Origin: Halicephalobus mephisto
Taxonomy: Eukaryota > Nematoda > Chromadorea > Rhabditida > Panagrolaimidae
Assembly (NCBI GenBank): GCA_009193035.1
Contig: SWDT01000009.1
Coordinates: 186,001 to 250,000, forward strand
Length of the DNA: 64,000 nt
Direction: 5' to 3'
Numbering within the stretch: the stretch's first letter is position 1; each line of letters starts with the position of its first letter. Positions 14,301 to 23,750 of this stretch are shown here, one piece after another. The position numbers and the translations under genes were made by a program. The notes under the pieces were generated by a model. It worked only from the letters and a program-made list of their open reading frames with translations, was not told where the DNA came from and searched no databases.

Positions 14301-17300
14301 TAAAACCGTTTGACCATAATCACACCATCACAAAAAGTAAATCAGAATTTTTCCGAAACTGTCTCAAGGGGAATTTTTCTGAAGCTGTCTCAAGGGGAAT
14401 TTTTCTGAAGCTGTCTCAAGGGGAATTTTTCTGAAATTGTCTCAAGCGGAATTTTTTGAAATTGTCTCAAGGGGAATTTTCTGAAATTGTCTTAAGCGGA
14501 ATTTTCTGAAATTGTCTCAAGGGGAATTTTCTGAAGCTGTCTCAAGGGGAATTTTCTGAAACTGTCTCGAGAAGAATTTTCTGAAATTGAAAATGACTAA
14601 AAATTTTTGTTTTATAAAATAGTGATTTCGTAATTAGTCATAAATTGTAAAAGATTAAAAGTAGTTTTTTTACGAAATGGTCCCAACGCGAAGGTTTAGA
14701 ATTTTCCTAAAAATTGAAATAGTTTAAAATTTTTTTATAATTATTTCGTAATTAATTTTTTTTGAATTATGTTCTTTCTGAAAACCTCTAGAAAGTTTTA
14801 AATTAAAACCACATAATTCGCTCTTCGTTTTCGAAAATTAATTTCAATAAAAATTTTAAAAATTAAAAAAAATAAATTTTTAAAAACGAATTTTTTTAAA
14901 AATAAATTATAAAATATCAAATTTGTTAAAATTAAACTTTTAAGAGATAATCGCAGAAGTAGCCGTAATCTGGATTCACCGATTCCAAGTAAGGCCCTGA
15001 GGCACTCAGCAGAAATGCGATTTTTATAAAAGACAAGAATTATATGACTTTAAATAACTTTCACAAATTTTAAATATTTTTTAGAATTGATTTTTGATAA
15101 GACATTTCTGAATTAAAAGAAAAACAAAAATTAAATAATTTTATAATGTTTAAAAATTATAAAAAACGGGTTCCCGGCACGAAAGTTTTTAAAAAATACG
15201 GTAGTCGTTTCGCGTTATATTTTTTTAGGAAATAGAAAATTTTTTATATATGGCAGAAAAAAATTAAATAATTTTATAAATATTTAAAAATTGTAAAAAA
15301 CGGGTTCTCGGCACGAAAGTTTTTGAAAAATACGGTAGTTGTTTCATGTTATATTTCTTTAGGAAATAGAAAAATTTTTATATATGGCAGAAAAAAATTA
15401 AATAATTTTATAATGTTTAAAAATTATAAAAAACGGGTTCTCGGCACGAAAATTTCTGAGAAATACGGTAGTCGCTCTATTTTGTATTTTGGATGTGTGA
15501 AAACAGACTTTTGATAAATAATAAGTAATCTTGATATTTTGTACTCTAGTTCTAGTGCTACAGCAGATTCCGAATCCGATTTTCACCCTCGACCTCGGCT
15601 TTCGAGGATTAGCGATTTTTCGATTTTCGTCCCAGAATCGCACTCAAGTGAAAAATTACAATTAAAAGTACTGTAAAATCAGGATTTAAGCTTATTAAAA
15701 ATTGTACTTTGTGGTTTTAAAGTCAAAGATCTCCTTCAAATTTTAATCATTTTTTTTCAAAAAAAAGTTACTTATTTAAATTATATATGACGTCACATTA
15801 CTGTGAAAAATTAAAAATGTCTTTAAAAAATTCCAAAAATTATCCTGATTGGAATTTGTACAATTTTCCAATCAAGACCGGAAATTAAAAAATTTATATT
15901 TATGTAATTTTAAAAAGTTTTAAAAAATAAAAAATATTAAAAACAAAATTTTTAAAATTTTCCAGTTAAAATCGAAAATTATAAAACTTTTCTTTAAAAA
16001 AAATTATAAATTATATTATTGTAAAAAAAATAAAAAAAATTAAAAATTAAAATTCGAAAAAATTGTCTCGAAAAGAATTTTCAAAATTTTCCAGTTAAGA
16101 CCGAAAATTATAAAACTTTTCTTTAAAAAAAAAATTATAAATTATATTATTGTAAAAAAAATAAAAAAAATTAAAAATTAAAATTCGAAAAAATTGTTTC
16201 GAAAAGAATTTTCAAAATTTTCCAATTAAGACCGAAAATTATAAAACTTTTCTTTAAAAAAAAATTATAAATTATATTATTGTAAAAAAAATAAAAAAAA
16301 TTAAAAAATTAAAATTCGAAAAAATTGTCTCGGAAAGAATTTTCAAAATTTTCCAGTTAAGACCGAAAATTTCATATTTTTTTATTTTTAGAGAATTTTA
16401 AATGCATTTAATAGATTTAAAAAAAAACCAGAAATTTTGTAAAATGTGTATTTTTATCAAACTACCGTATTTGAGGAAATTCTTCAAAAATAACTTTTTT
16501 AATAAATTTGAAAAAATTTAAAAAAATCTATTTTAAAAAAATCGACAAACATCATTATTGAGAAGGATTACGGTATTTGAAATAGATGAATTGTGTGGTT
16601 AATTTGGACTACGGAAACGGCATGTCTGGCCAGGACGAAATCCGGATAAAGTTGGATTCTGGAGTCGTCTTTGACCTCAGAAGACGGATTAGAGACCTCA
16701 AGCTGAAGCTGTTGCAAAAATTTCTTTAAGCAAAAATTGCCAAATGCCGAAAAAGGATTATCAGACGAAATTCCTCAAATCCGCAATTCCAAGGACTTCA
16801 GGACGCGATTCCCCAGATTCCGACTACTGTCCTTTCACGACCCTAAGGGGTTTCATTTTCCATAAACGGGTAAAAATTATCTTATTATAAAAAATAAAAA
16901 AATAAAAAAGTAAAAAATCCTTATATTAAAAAAAAAAGTAAAAAAAAAACTACTTTTTTTCAAAAATTTCAAAAAAAAAATAAATTTTTTTCAAAAATGT
17001 TTAAAAAATTATTTTTTTTATAAAAGTTTTATTTTTAAAAATTATATTTTTTTAAAAAGTTTTAATTTTTTTTAAATTTAAAAAATTATTTTTTTGGATT
17101 GCAAAAATGATTAAAAACAATTATTTTTTAAAAATGAAGGTTTTTGTGTTTGAACATATGGAAAATGATCAATTCGAAACAATTATAAAACAAATAAAAA
17201 AAAAGAAAAAAATGAATTTGCAAAAAGTGAAATTTAACAATGGACCATTCCTCACAGTTCCCGACCAGTTTTTCCCCAATGAAAGAGGCAACTGGTGGAA

Positions 17301-20300
17301 CGTCGTGTCGAGACCAGTTTCGCCACGTGTCTGGAATCCTTTAAATCTCCTAAAATCAAAAACAAAATATTTGAGGTCATGAAAAAAAAAACAATTATAT
17401 TTTGAAAACAAAGAATAAATTTTGTTTCAAAGTGGTCCCGACACGAAAACTCAAAATTCCCCAGAATTTCATAAAAATCGAAATTTTAGATGATTCTAGA
17501 GATTTTTAGTGATTTCTAGAACGTTCTAATGGAATTATTATAAAAATGAAAATTTTTATCACGAAATGGTCCCGACACGAAAATTTCAAATTCTCTAGAA
17601 TCTTGTAGAAATTAAAGTTTTAAACAATTCTGAAAGTTCTCATAATATTCTGGATGGTTTAATTGCATTATAGTAAAAGTTAAGACAATTTTAGTGAAAA
17701 ATGGTCCCGACACGAAAACTTCAAATTTTTAGAACCTTGTAGAAATTTAGCTTCTAGGCGATTCTGGGAGTGTTTATAAGATTCTGGAAGGTTTAATTGC
17801 ATTATAATAAAAGTTAAGACAATTTTAGTGAAAAATGGTCTTGACACGAAAACTTCAAATTTTTAGAATTTCGTAGAAATTAAAGTTTTAAATGATTCTG
17901 AAAGTTTTCATAATATTCTGGATGGTTTAATTGTATTATAGTAAAAGTTTTAAAAATTTCATCACGAAATGGTCCCGACACGAAAATCCAAAATTCTCTA
18001 AAATTTTATATAAATCTAAATTCTAGATAATTCTAAAAGTTTTTAAACAATTTTTAAAACATTCCAATGACATTATTGTGAAAATTAAAATTTTTTAAAA
18101 TTAAATTTTCTCGAGACGAATTTTGAAAAACTTACGAAAAAAATTCAACGTTCAAAAAAAATCAATTTGAAAGTTTTTCGGTCAAAGAACGGCCCGTTCC
18201 TTCGTTTCCGGTTTTCCTTTTTTGAAAAAAAACATAACTTGTCCTCAACGAACGCCAAACGCATTCATCAATTTCCCGGACAATCCGATAAAATAAAAAA
18301 ATTAAAAAAAAAATTATTTTAAAAAAAAATTTCAAAAAAACTTATTTTATAAAAAAATATTTTAAAAATTTAAAAAAAAAATAAAAAATTTATTTTAAAA
18401 AAACTTATTTTATAAAAATATTTTAAAAATTTAAAAAAAAAATAAAAAATTTATTTAAAAAAAACTTATTTTATAAAAAAATTTTAAAAAAACTTATTTT
18501 AAAAAAAAATTTAAAAAAAATATATTTTTTTAAAAATTAAAGAAAAATTTATTTAAAAAAAATAAAAAATATATTTTAAAAAAAATTTAACAATGATAAA
18601 TTTAGCAAAAAAGAATCAAAATTGTCAAAAAAGTTTTTTTGGACAATTTGGAAAAGACAGAATGGCCTCTTTTTTTGGAAAATATTTGAAGCCATTTTTT
18701 CCTTTTTCGAAGAAAAATCAAACATGCCAGAAAAGTCCTTTTGGACAAATTATAAGGATTGTGTGGCCTCTCTTTCTTATTTAGCTGGAAATTTTAGGCC
18801 ATTTTTTATTTATTAAAAAAACCAAAATTACTAAGAAAAAAATTTTTTAAAGGTAAAAAAGAAAAATGGCCTTTTTTTCCTTTTTTAAAAAAGTCATCCA
18901 GACCATTTTTTCCATTTTTGTAAAAAATCAAACTTGCCAGAAAAATTTTTTAAACAAAAAAAGTGATTTTTCTTGTTTGAAAAAAACAGGTCATTTTTTT
19001 ACTTATCAATAAAAATCAAAAATTCCAGATTTTTTTGGAAAAATTAGGACTGTCGCAAAAAACGAGAAAACTCCCAGCACGAAAATCCCTGAGATGCAGG
19101 AATCCAATTTGCGACAAGAAAACAAGCTTTTTGAAAGTTAATACAGTCGATTCTCGATTTTACGTAACTCTCGATTTAACATCACTCGGTTTAACATCAC
19201 TCTCGATTTAAGATCACTCTATTTAACATCTCTCAATTTAACATCACTTGATTTAAGATCACTGATTTAACATCACTCGGTTTAACATCACTCTCAATAT
19301 TACGTCACTCTCAATTTAACATCTCTCAATTTAACATCACTCTCGATTTAACATCACTCAATTTAACATCACTCGGTTTAACATCACTCTCGATTTTACG
19401 TAACTCTCGATTTAACATCACTCGGTTTAACATCACTTGATTTAACATCACTCAATTTAAGATCACTTAATTTAACATCTCTCAATTTAACATCACTCTC
19501 GATTTAACGTAATTTTTTTCATTCTCGGCAAAATTTTCTTTAAAATAATGTAAATTGACTCTCGATTTTACGTAACTTTTGTCCGGTCCCTTGGATTACG
19601 TTATATCGAGAGTCGACTTTAAGAACAACGAAGCTGAATTATCAGAAATTTTTGGTAATTATATTTGTATTGTTGATCGCCTGAATAAAGCGAAGAGATA
19701 ACCGTCGTAGGGGATTCGTCAATTAAAGGAACAGGTCAGATTTCCTTACAGAACTGAATGGTTCCTTTTCGGCCGTACGACAGATGTCCCCAGGGGCAGT
19801 TGCTTCCCCTATTTCGTAAGTTTTATAACTTCTTTCGTTTTTATAAATTTTATAATACTTGAATTAACTTAAAATCACAAATAAGTAAAGAAATTAATTT
19901 AAAAAGAATTTCGAAATCAGCGCGAATCAAAGAAGAAACAAATATCACTGGGGAGGAAATATTGATAGGGAACCAACTGCCACCTAGAAGGAAACATCGG
20001 TAAAAAGGAAATAGCCATAGGGATTAACTATCGATGGGGGGTAAATATTAATAAAAACCAAATATCAATGGGGATTAACTGTCATCTAGGAGCTACTATC
20101 AGTGGGGAGGAAATATCATTAGGGACCAAGTATCGATGAGGACTAATTTTCACTTAGAAGGAAATATGAATAAAGACCAAGTATCGATGAGGACTAATTT
20201 TCACTTAGAAGGAAATATCAATAAAGACCAAGTATAGATGAGGACTAATTTTCACTTAGAAGGAAATATCAATAAAGACCAAGTATAGATGAGGACTATC

Positions 20301-23300
20301 TGTCACTTAAAAGAAAATATCAGTAGGGACCAAGTATCGATGAGGACTAATTTTCACCTAGAAGGAAATATCACTAGGGACCAAGTATCGATGAGAACTA
20401 ATTTTCACTTAGAAGGAAATATGAATAAAGATCAAGTATCGATGGAGGACTAATTTTCGCCTAGAAGGAAAGATTGACGAGGAGTAAATATCGATGGGAA
20501 CCAAGTATCAATAAGGACTAATTTTCACCTAGAAAGGAACATCGGTGAGAATGATACACCAACAGAGATTAACTATTAATGAAGATTAAATATTAATAAA
20601 AACCAAATATCGATGGGGAGTAAATATTAATAAAAAACGAATATCGATGGAGACCAACTGTCACTTGGGAGCAAATGCCATACAGCCCAAAAAACGTCTA
20701 GACTAGTTTTTCCACTTCCGTAAGGGAGATAAAACTTGCCAGAAAAGTCTTCTTGGATAAATAAAAAAATATAATGGTTTCTGTTTACTTTTTAAGAAAA
20801 ATAATTGAACCTTTTTTTCATTTTTTAAAAAAATAAAAATAATATAAAAATGATTTTTTAAAAAAAAAAATCAAAATAATATAAAAATGACTTTTTTTTA
20901 AAAAAAATCAAAATAAAATAAAAATGACTTTTTTTTTAAAAAAATAAAAATAAAATAAAAATGACTTTTTTTTAAAAAAACCCAGGTCAGTTTTTTCATT
21001 TTTTATAAAAATTAAAATTTACCAAAAAAGCATTTTTTTAAATAAAAGAAAAATAACTTCTTTTTCATTTTAAAAAAATTCATCGGAACCATTTTTTATA
21101 AAAAAAATTAAAATTTGACAAAAAACAACTTTTAAAAAAATAATTTTTTTTCATTTTTTATAAAAATTAAAATTTGCCAAAAAATACTTTTTTTTTAAAT
21201 AAAACTTTTTTGGAAAAATTCGAATTATTTTTTTTTATAAAAACTAAAATTTACCAGGAAAGCCTTTTTCGAAGAAGCAGTGGCCTTTTTTTCCTTTTTT
21301 AGGAAGAGCACCTAGACCAGTTTTTCAACTTTGTAAAAAACCAAACTTGCAAAAAAGTCCTTTAGGACAAATTATAAGGGTTGAATGACCCCTTTTCCTT
21401 TTTAAAATTTTCTAGACCAGTTTTTCCATTTTTTGTAAAAAAATAAAACATGTTAAAAAACTTTTTTTATTGATATTTTAGAAAGTTATAACTTTTTTGG
21501 AAAATTTTATAAAAATTAATTTTATAAAAAAAATGAAAAATTTTTATAAAAAAAAATGAATATTTTCAAATTAGAAATTTTTTTAAAAATTAATTTTATA
21601 AAAAAAATGAATATTTTTGAACTAGAAATTTTTATAAAAATTAATTTTATAAAAAAAATTAAATATTTTTGAACTAGAAATTTCTTTAAAAATTAATTTT
21701 ATAAAAAAAATGAATATTTTTGAACTAGAAATTTTTTTAAAAATTAATTTTATAAAAAAACATCAGATTTTAAAACAAGTTTCATTTAAAAAATTCAAAC
21801 AAGTGATGTTACCCTAAAAATTGGAGAATGTTTCTGACAGATAAGAGACAAAGCAACAGAATCAGATTCGTTTTTTGCATCAAAACAAGCTGCAAAACAG
21901 CCAGAGGCTTTGAAATATTTGAGAACGTTTGAAACTAGTTTGTGGAAGAAAAGGACATCAGGGACATTTAGTAAACATCCTGGATTAATTAGAAACATGT
22001 CAATTTTTGATCAAATAAACTTTAAAAATATCCTACATTTTTTAAAATTAAAAATCAAATTTTTCTAAAATTAAAAATAAATTTTTTTAAAATTAAAAAT
22101 AAATTTTTTAAAATTAAAAATTAATTTTTCTAAAATTAAAAGTCAATTTTTCTAAAATTAAAAGTCAATTGTTTAAAATTAAAAATCAATTTTCTTTAAA
22201 TTAAAAATTAATTTTTTAAAAATTAAAAATCAATTTTTTTTAAATAAAAAATCAATTTTTCTAAATTAAAAATCAATTTTTAAAAATTTTTTCTGATGCA
22301 AAAAATTATTCGGCAAAAATGATCGATTTTTTAAATGTGTTAATAAATAAAAATTAATTTAAAATAAAACTTTTCTTTTAAAAAATAAATTATTTTTAAA
22401 TTTAAAATATACCGTAGTCTTAGCACGAAAATCCAACCAATACAGTAGTTAATTTTTCGAATTTATCAATTAATAAATTTAAATTAATTTAAAATAAAAA
22501 TTTAAAAAAAATAAAAATTTTAAAAAGTAATTGATTTTTAAATATTTATTAATTCTGTGAATTACCATTGATCCTGAGACGAAAATCCGATAAAGTAACT
22601 GGTTTTTTAACTATATTCTTAACACGAAAATCCGGTCGACCAAATGATCGATTTCTCGCATGTATCAATTAATGAATTAACCTTAGTTTTAAAATGAAAT
22701 TTTTTTAATAAAATTGTTTTTAAAATTTTTAAAATAAAATTATTTTTAAAATTTTTAAAATAAAATTATTTTTAAAATAAAATTGTTTTTTGAATTTTTT
22801 TAATGAAATTGTTTTTAAAATTTTTTTAATTCTGCGAATTAATGGTGATCTTAATGCAGAAATTTCATTGAAAAAACTTTGTTTTTTTGACTATCAAGTT
22901 CCTGTTTGACTATAATTCTAAAAAAAATTTGATCGATAAAATAAATATTAAAATTTTCAAATTGACAGTAATTTTAAAAAGAAAACTAAATTTCAAAAAT
23001 AATGAATTTTTAATTTTTTATACAATTTCTAAAATAAATAATTTTTAATTTTATAAAATTTCTAAAATAATGAATTTTTAATTTTGTAAAATTTACAAAT
23101 TGACAGTAATTCTAAAATTAAATAAAATAAATTTTTAATTATTGTTAAATTTTAAATCAACGATGATCCTAACACGAATGTTTAATTTTAAATCAACGAT
23201 GGTCCTAACACGAATGTTTAATTTTAAATCAACGATGATCCTAACACGAATATTTAATTTTAAATCAACGATGGTCCTAACACGAATGTTTAATTTTAAA

Positions 23301-23750
23301 TCAATGATGGTCCTAACACGAATGTTTAATTTTATATCAACGATGGTCCTAACACGAATGTTTAATTTTATATCAACGATGGTCCTAACACGAATGTTTA
23401 ATTTTATATCAACGATGGTCCTAACACGAATGTTTAATTTTAAATCAACGATGATCCTAACACGAATATTTGATTTTATTTCAATGATGGTCCTAACACG
23501 AATGTTTAATTTAAAAACAACTTACTTCTTGACTGTTGTCGATTTCTTGTTTCACATTTTCTCCGGAACCCCTTCTGGATTGGGTTTCGGGGTCCTGGGG
23601 CCAGCAGAAAGGAGGTTCGGAGCCCCCGTAGACGGGCCCCGTTGGGTACCCCGTGTTTTCGCCGGAATTTCTGATTTGGCCTTGAGTCATACGGTAGGGG
23701 GAGCAGTTGGGTCTCTGGGACTGGTTCATCACGGACTGCGTGATGTACAT
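1240..23750 (-). CDS. C2H2 zinc-finger transcription factor, long isoform (four exons)
   Basis: Exons read on the minus strand: 23750-23526, 4574-4316, 2253-1979, 1764-1240. Phases agree at every junction (0, 1, 0), giving 427 residues. Exon 1 begins 13 nt after a splice acceptor with no upstream exon visible (23764-23765), consistent with trans-splicing, and ends at a GTAAGT donor. Residues 1-240 are low-complexity (Gln, Ser, Pro, Met, His). The zinc-binding part starts with a C2HC finger (C242, C245, H257, C261, split by the last intron). Three classical C2H2 fingers follow at about 269-289, 297-317 and 325-345, joined by conserved-type linkers (QERPY, TGLKPF). A Ser/Asn-rich tail ends at 427. 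Probable nuclear DNA-binding regulator; targets unknown. Exon 2 has an alternative donor 9 nt downstream (after 4307), and exon 3 could start at 2265 instead of 2253; both keep the frame. The 19-kb first intron is the least certain link: matching phase and strand support it but do not prove it. I do not recognise the exact orthologue. Confidence 0.72.
2378..2580 (-). promoter_or_regulatory. Probable promoter and outron of the short zinc-finger isoform
   Basis: The segment upstream of the 2377 start is clearly richer in G+C than its surroundings. It contains GACGCATGCGC at about 2450 and a GTGGGAGG stretch, then runs into a diverged repeat array from about 2590. An acceptor-like TTTACCAG lies at 2424-2426. 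This is what an internal promoter with a trans-splice acceptor would look like. No core promoter motif can be named with confidence. Confidence 0.4.
2590..2900. repeat. Diverged repeat with AATATGGGTTA and GCCTAAAGGTTG
   Basis: Three imperfect copies share AATATGGGTTA, a G+C-rich GCCTAA(A/G)G(A/G)TTG block, GGTGGTACT, and CGGGAGAT followed by a short AT-rich tail. Copies begin near 2602, 2731 and 2823. The segment lies upstream of the short zinc-finger isoform and has no coding potential. Confidence 0.7.
2995..3860. repeat. Interspersed repeat with TTTCGTTGCGGGAGTTG core
   Basis: A core of the type ACTTTCGTGGCAAGAGTTG or TTTCGTTGCGGGAGTTG recurs at about 3060, 3165, 3475, 3565 and 3658, separated by AT-rich DNA. 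Related AACTTCCACT-type segments lie between. Related sequence in the other orientation (CTCCCACCACGAAAGTCCC) forms the 12.6-13.9 kb array, so the two belong to one family. Confidence 0.65.
6070..6362. repeat. Four tandem copies of a 68-72 bp unit
   Basis: Units of the form AATCATAAGAACTAGAGAAC, then a CTCGAACGGAATC segment, TTTTGAGAATTTTCGT, and GAGACCAAAAAGTGTAAA repeat four times with few differences, starting near 6075, 6146, 6218 and 6287. A fifth, partial match to the same family lies at about 5,840-6,060. Confidence 0.9.
6366..6596 (+). other. Unassigned 76-codon ORF in a GC-richer island
   Basis: An ATG-initiated frame of 76 codons begins directly after the 6,070-6,362 array and ends where AT-rich DNA resumes. 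The base composition is much less skewed than the flanks, and the peptide (MDSDESQNPRW..., cysteine pair in LECCL, then a short hydrophobic stretch) is not a simple repeat. No family is recognisable. It lies antisense within the zinc-finger gene's large intron. It may be a nested small gene, a cassette exon read on the wrong strand, or chance. Confidence 0.2.
6597..7660. other. AT-rich low-complexity DNA, no gene seen
   Basis: About one kilobase of runs of A and T with short TTTTTTATAAAAA and AATTAAATTTAAAAAA units. A direct repeat of TTTTTAATAAAAATGTTTAA occurs at about 6,930 and 6,990. I see nothing functional here. Confidence 0.8.
8155..8560. repeat. Four tandem copies of a roughly 115-bp unit
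   Basis: Each unit starts with GGTCCTGACTGGAAAATTTC, followed by GAAATTCG(C/T)GTTGAGA, TTTTTACAGTAATCTAAGAC and an AT-rich tail. Units begin near 8158, 8274, 8386 and 8496. A more decayed version of the same family (GGTCTTGATTGGAAAATTG) continues to about 8,820. Confidence 0.9.
10370..11560. repeat. Diverged array with TTTTCCAATCAAGACCAAAA core
   Basis: The core TTTTCCA(A/G)T(C/T)(A/G)AGACC followed by A-rich DNA recurs about ten times between 10,370 and 11,510. Two longer units near 10,480 and 10,595 share GGTCTCGACAAGAATTTTCG. This is the reverse complement of the core of the 8.16-8.56 kb array (GGTCCTGACTGGAAAATT), so the two form an inverted pair of arrays about 2 kb apart. Confidence 0.75.
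11570..12180. repeat. TACTGTA-rich diverged repeat
   Basis: Seven or more imperfect units of about 75 bp contain AAATTACTGTAGATTTTAAA, TTTTTTAAAATAAGTCAA and AAGTTTGAATTTTATAA. The TACTGTAG motif is characteristic of nematode non-coding DNA and is also present in introns of the genes in this window. Confidence 0.75.
12600..13940. repeat. Array with GCGAAAGTTTCTGAAAATCA and GTGGAAGTTGGCC cores
   Basis: From 12,610 to 13,220, units of about 75-80 bp carry GTC(C/T)TGCAGCGAAAGTTTCT and AAAAGTTGGCCTAAAAA. From 13,490 to 13,930, units of about 100 bp carry TCCCACCACGAAAGTCCCTG, AATCAAGAAAGTCTGGTCGT and CACCAGTGCGAGTGGAA, with three copies nearly identical. The second part is the least diverged and therefore probably the most recently expanded. 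Confidence 0.85.
14340..14590. repeat. Nine to ten tandem copies of a 25-26 bp minisatellite
   Basis: The unit is GAAATTGTCTCAAGGGGAAT followed by TTTCT. Variation is limited to GAAGCT/GAAACT/GAAATT and AAGGGG/AAGCGG. High copy identity suggests recent amplification. Confidence 0.95.
14938..14996 (-). other. Exon-like segment in the large intron
   Basis: On the minus strand an acceptor-like GTGCCTCAG is followed by 59 nt of GC-richer sequence and a weak GTTTAA donor. The frame that stays open encodes a non-repetitive peptide (PYLESVNPDYGYFCDYLL). Its entry phase (1) does not match the phase-0 end of the upstream zinc-finger exon. It therefore cannot be a simple cassette of that gene. Unassigned. 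Confidence 0.2.
15128..15480. repeat. Three tandem copies of a 125-135 bp unit
   Basis: Units contain ATAAAAAACGGGTTC(C/T)CGGCACGAAAGT, AAATACGGTAGTCGTTTC and TATATATGGCAGAAAAAAA, starting near 15,150, 15,280 and 15,410. The CGGCACGAAA core is a variant of the GACACGAAA motif found across the window. Confidence 0.85.
15578..15690 (+). other. Exon-like segment after a strong acceptor
   Basis: A pyrimidine-rich acceptor (TTTTGTACTCTAG) at 15,537-15,549 on the plus strand is followed by an open frame with balanced composition. It reads SSATADSESDFHPRPRL and continues to a stop near 15,675. A GTGAAA donor-like site lies near 15,650. The opposite strand is also open. No family is recognised, and no partner exon is certain. 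Confidence 0.2.
15860..16370. repeat. Four tandem copies of a roughly 122-bp unit
   Basis: Each unit has TTTTCCAGTTAAGACCGAAA, ATTATAAAACTTTTCTTT, a TATATTATTGTAAAAAAAAT stretch and AAATTGTCTCG(A/G)AAAGAATT. Copies start near 15,956, 16,085, 16,207 and 16,330. The third and fourth internal copies are nearly identical. Confidence 0.9.
16586..16729. other. GC-rich island open on both strands; possible in-phase cassette exon
   Basis: On the plus strand an ATG at 16,586 opens 47 codons (MNCVVNLDYGNGMSG..., then a basic helical-looking tail) to a TAA at 16,727. On the minus strand an acceptor (AGCTTCAG) precedes 90 nt at 16,702-16,613. This is phase 0 at both ends with a GTAGTC donor, and it encodes LEVSNPSSEVKDDSRI and further residues. 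The minus-strand version would fit, in frame, between the first and second exons of the zinc-finger gene. A second open stretch follows on the plus strand to about 16,865. One strand's frame must be a shadow of the other; I cannot tell which. Confidence 0.3.
17256..17349 (-). other. Exon-like segment with good splice sites
   Basis: On the minus strand a TTTTGATTTTAG acceptor at 17,350 is followed by 94 nt of open sequence (RFKGFQTRGETGLD...) and a GTGAGG donor at 17,255. Entry phase 2 and exit phase 0 do not fit a simple insertion into the zinc-finger gene. The plus strand is open over the same bases (FLTVPDQFFPNERGNWW), so strand is uncertain. Confidence 0.25.
17420..18010. repeat. Five tandem copies of a 125-130 bp unit with GGTCCCGACACGAAAA
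   Basis: Units carry AAATGGTCCCGACACGAAAA, a TTCTAGAA/TTTTTAGAATTT segment, TTCTGGA(A/T)GGTTTAATTG and CATTATAGTAAAAGTT. They start near 17,430, 17,565, 17,698, 17,830 and 17,960. Confidence 0.9.
19144..19619. mobile_element. Pogo/Tigger-like MITE with internal 16-17 bp minisatellite
   Basis: The left end CAGTCGATTCTCGATTTTACG and the right end, read inward on the other strand, AAGTCGACTCTCGATATAACG, form terminal inverted repeats of about 25 bp. TA dinucleotides flank both (19,142-19,143 and 19,620-19,621) as target-site duplications. CAGT(C/A)GACTCTCG termini with TA duplication are typical of pogo/Tigger (Tc1-mariner superfamily) elements. The 476-bp body carries no transposase frame. Instead it consists of some twenty copies of (C)TCGATTTAACATCACT, which itself resembles the sequence just inside the TIR. 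Confidence 0.75.
19950..20640. repeat. Tandem array with AGTATCGATGAGGACTAATTTTCAC
   Basis: About a dozen units of 50-60 bp combine GACCAAGTATCGATGAGGAC, TAATTTTCACTTAGAAGGAA and ATATCAATAAA. Identity is highest from 20,140 to 20,420 and decays outward in both directions. Confidence 0.9.
21795..22010. other. GC-richer island, open on both strands
   Basis: On the plus strand a TTTCTGACAG acceptor at 21,831-21,840 precedes an open frame rich in polar residues (DKATESDSFFASKQAAKQ..., KYLRTFETSLWKK). On the minus strand an ATG at 21,998 opens 67 codons with a hydrophobic start. The plus-strand frame has the more protein-like composition. No family is recognised; a decayed gene or nested exon is possible. 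Confidence 0.2.
23150..23515. repeat. Ten tandem copies of a 36-bp repeat
   Basis: The unit combines GATGGTCCTAACACGAATGT and TTAATTTTAAATCAAC, with a regular 36-bp period and few substitutions. It ends only about 10 bp from the donor site of the zinc-finger gene's first exon, so it forms the start of the 19-kb intron. Because 36 is a multiple of three, one frame stays open through the array. Confidence 0.95.

Larger units (their letters stand above)
18590..21440. repeat. Old dispersed array with ATCAAACTTGCCAGAAAAGT, split by later insertions
   Basis: Units containing AATCAAA(C/A)(A/T)TGCCAGAAAAGTC, TTTTTGGA(C/T)AAATTATAAG and GGCC(T/A)TTTTTTCC occur at 18,600-19,020 and again at 20,690-21,430. 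Between the two blocks lie a TIR-bearing element (19,144-19,619) and a different 50-60 bp array (about 19,950-20,640). This suggests an older array interrupted by younger sequence. Short ORFs here are repeat-derived. Confidence 0.6.
4576..23525 (-). other. 19-kb first intron of the zinc-finger gene
   Basis: By splice phase this whole interval is intronic. It is dominated by AT homopolymer-like DNA (4,580-5,390, 6,600-7,650, 8,820-9,800, 10,150-10,370, 16,870-17,100, 18,290-18,590, 22,020-23,140) and by the tandem arrays listed separately. GC-richer islands stand out at about 5,400-5,830, 6,366-6,596, 7,700-7,990, 12,230-12,560, 14,940-15,010, 15,540-15,660, 16,580-16,860, 17,230-17,360 and 21,790-22,010. 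Some are listed below as exon-like. A small gene nested inside the intron cannot be excluded. Confidence 0.6.

Noticed and set aside
19150..19510. Short tandem repeat as telomeric or centromeric DNA
   Set aside because: The unit does not resemble TTAGGC, and it lies wholly inside an element with inverted ends and TA duplications.
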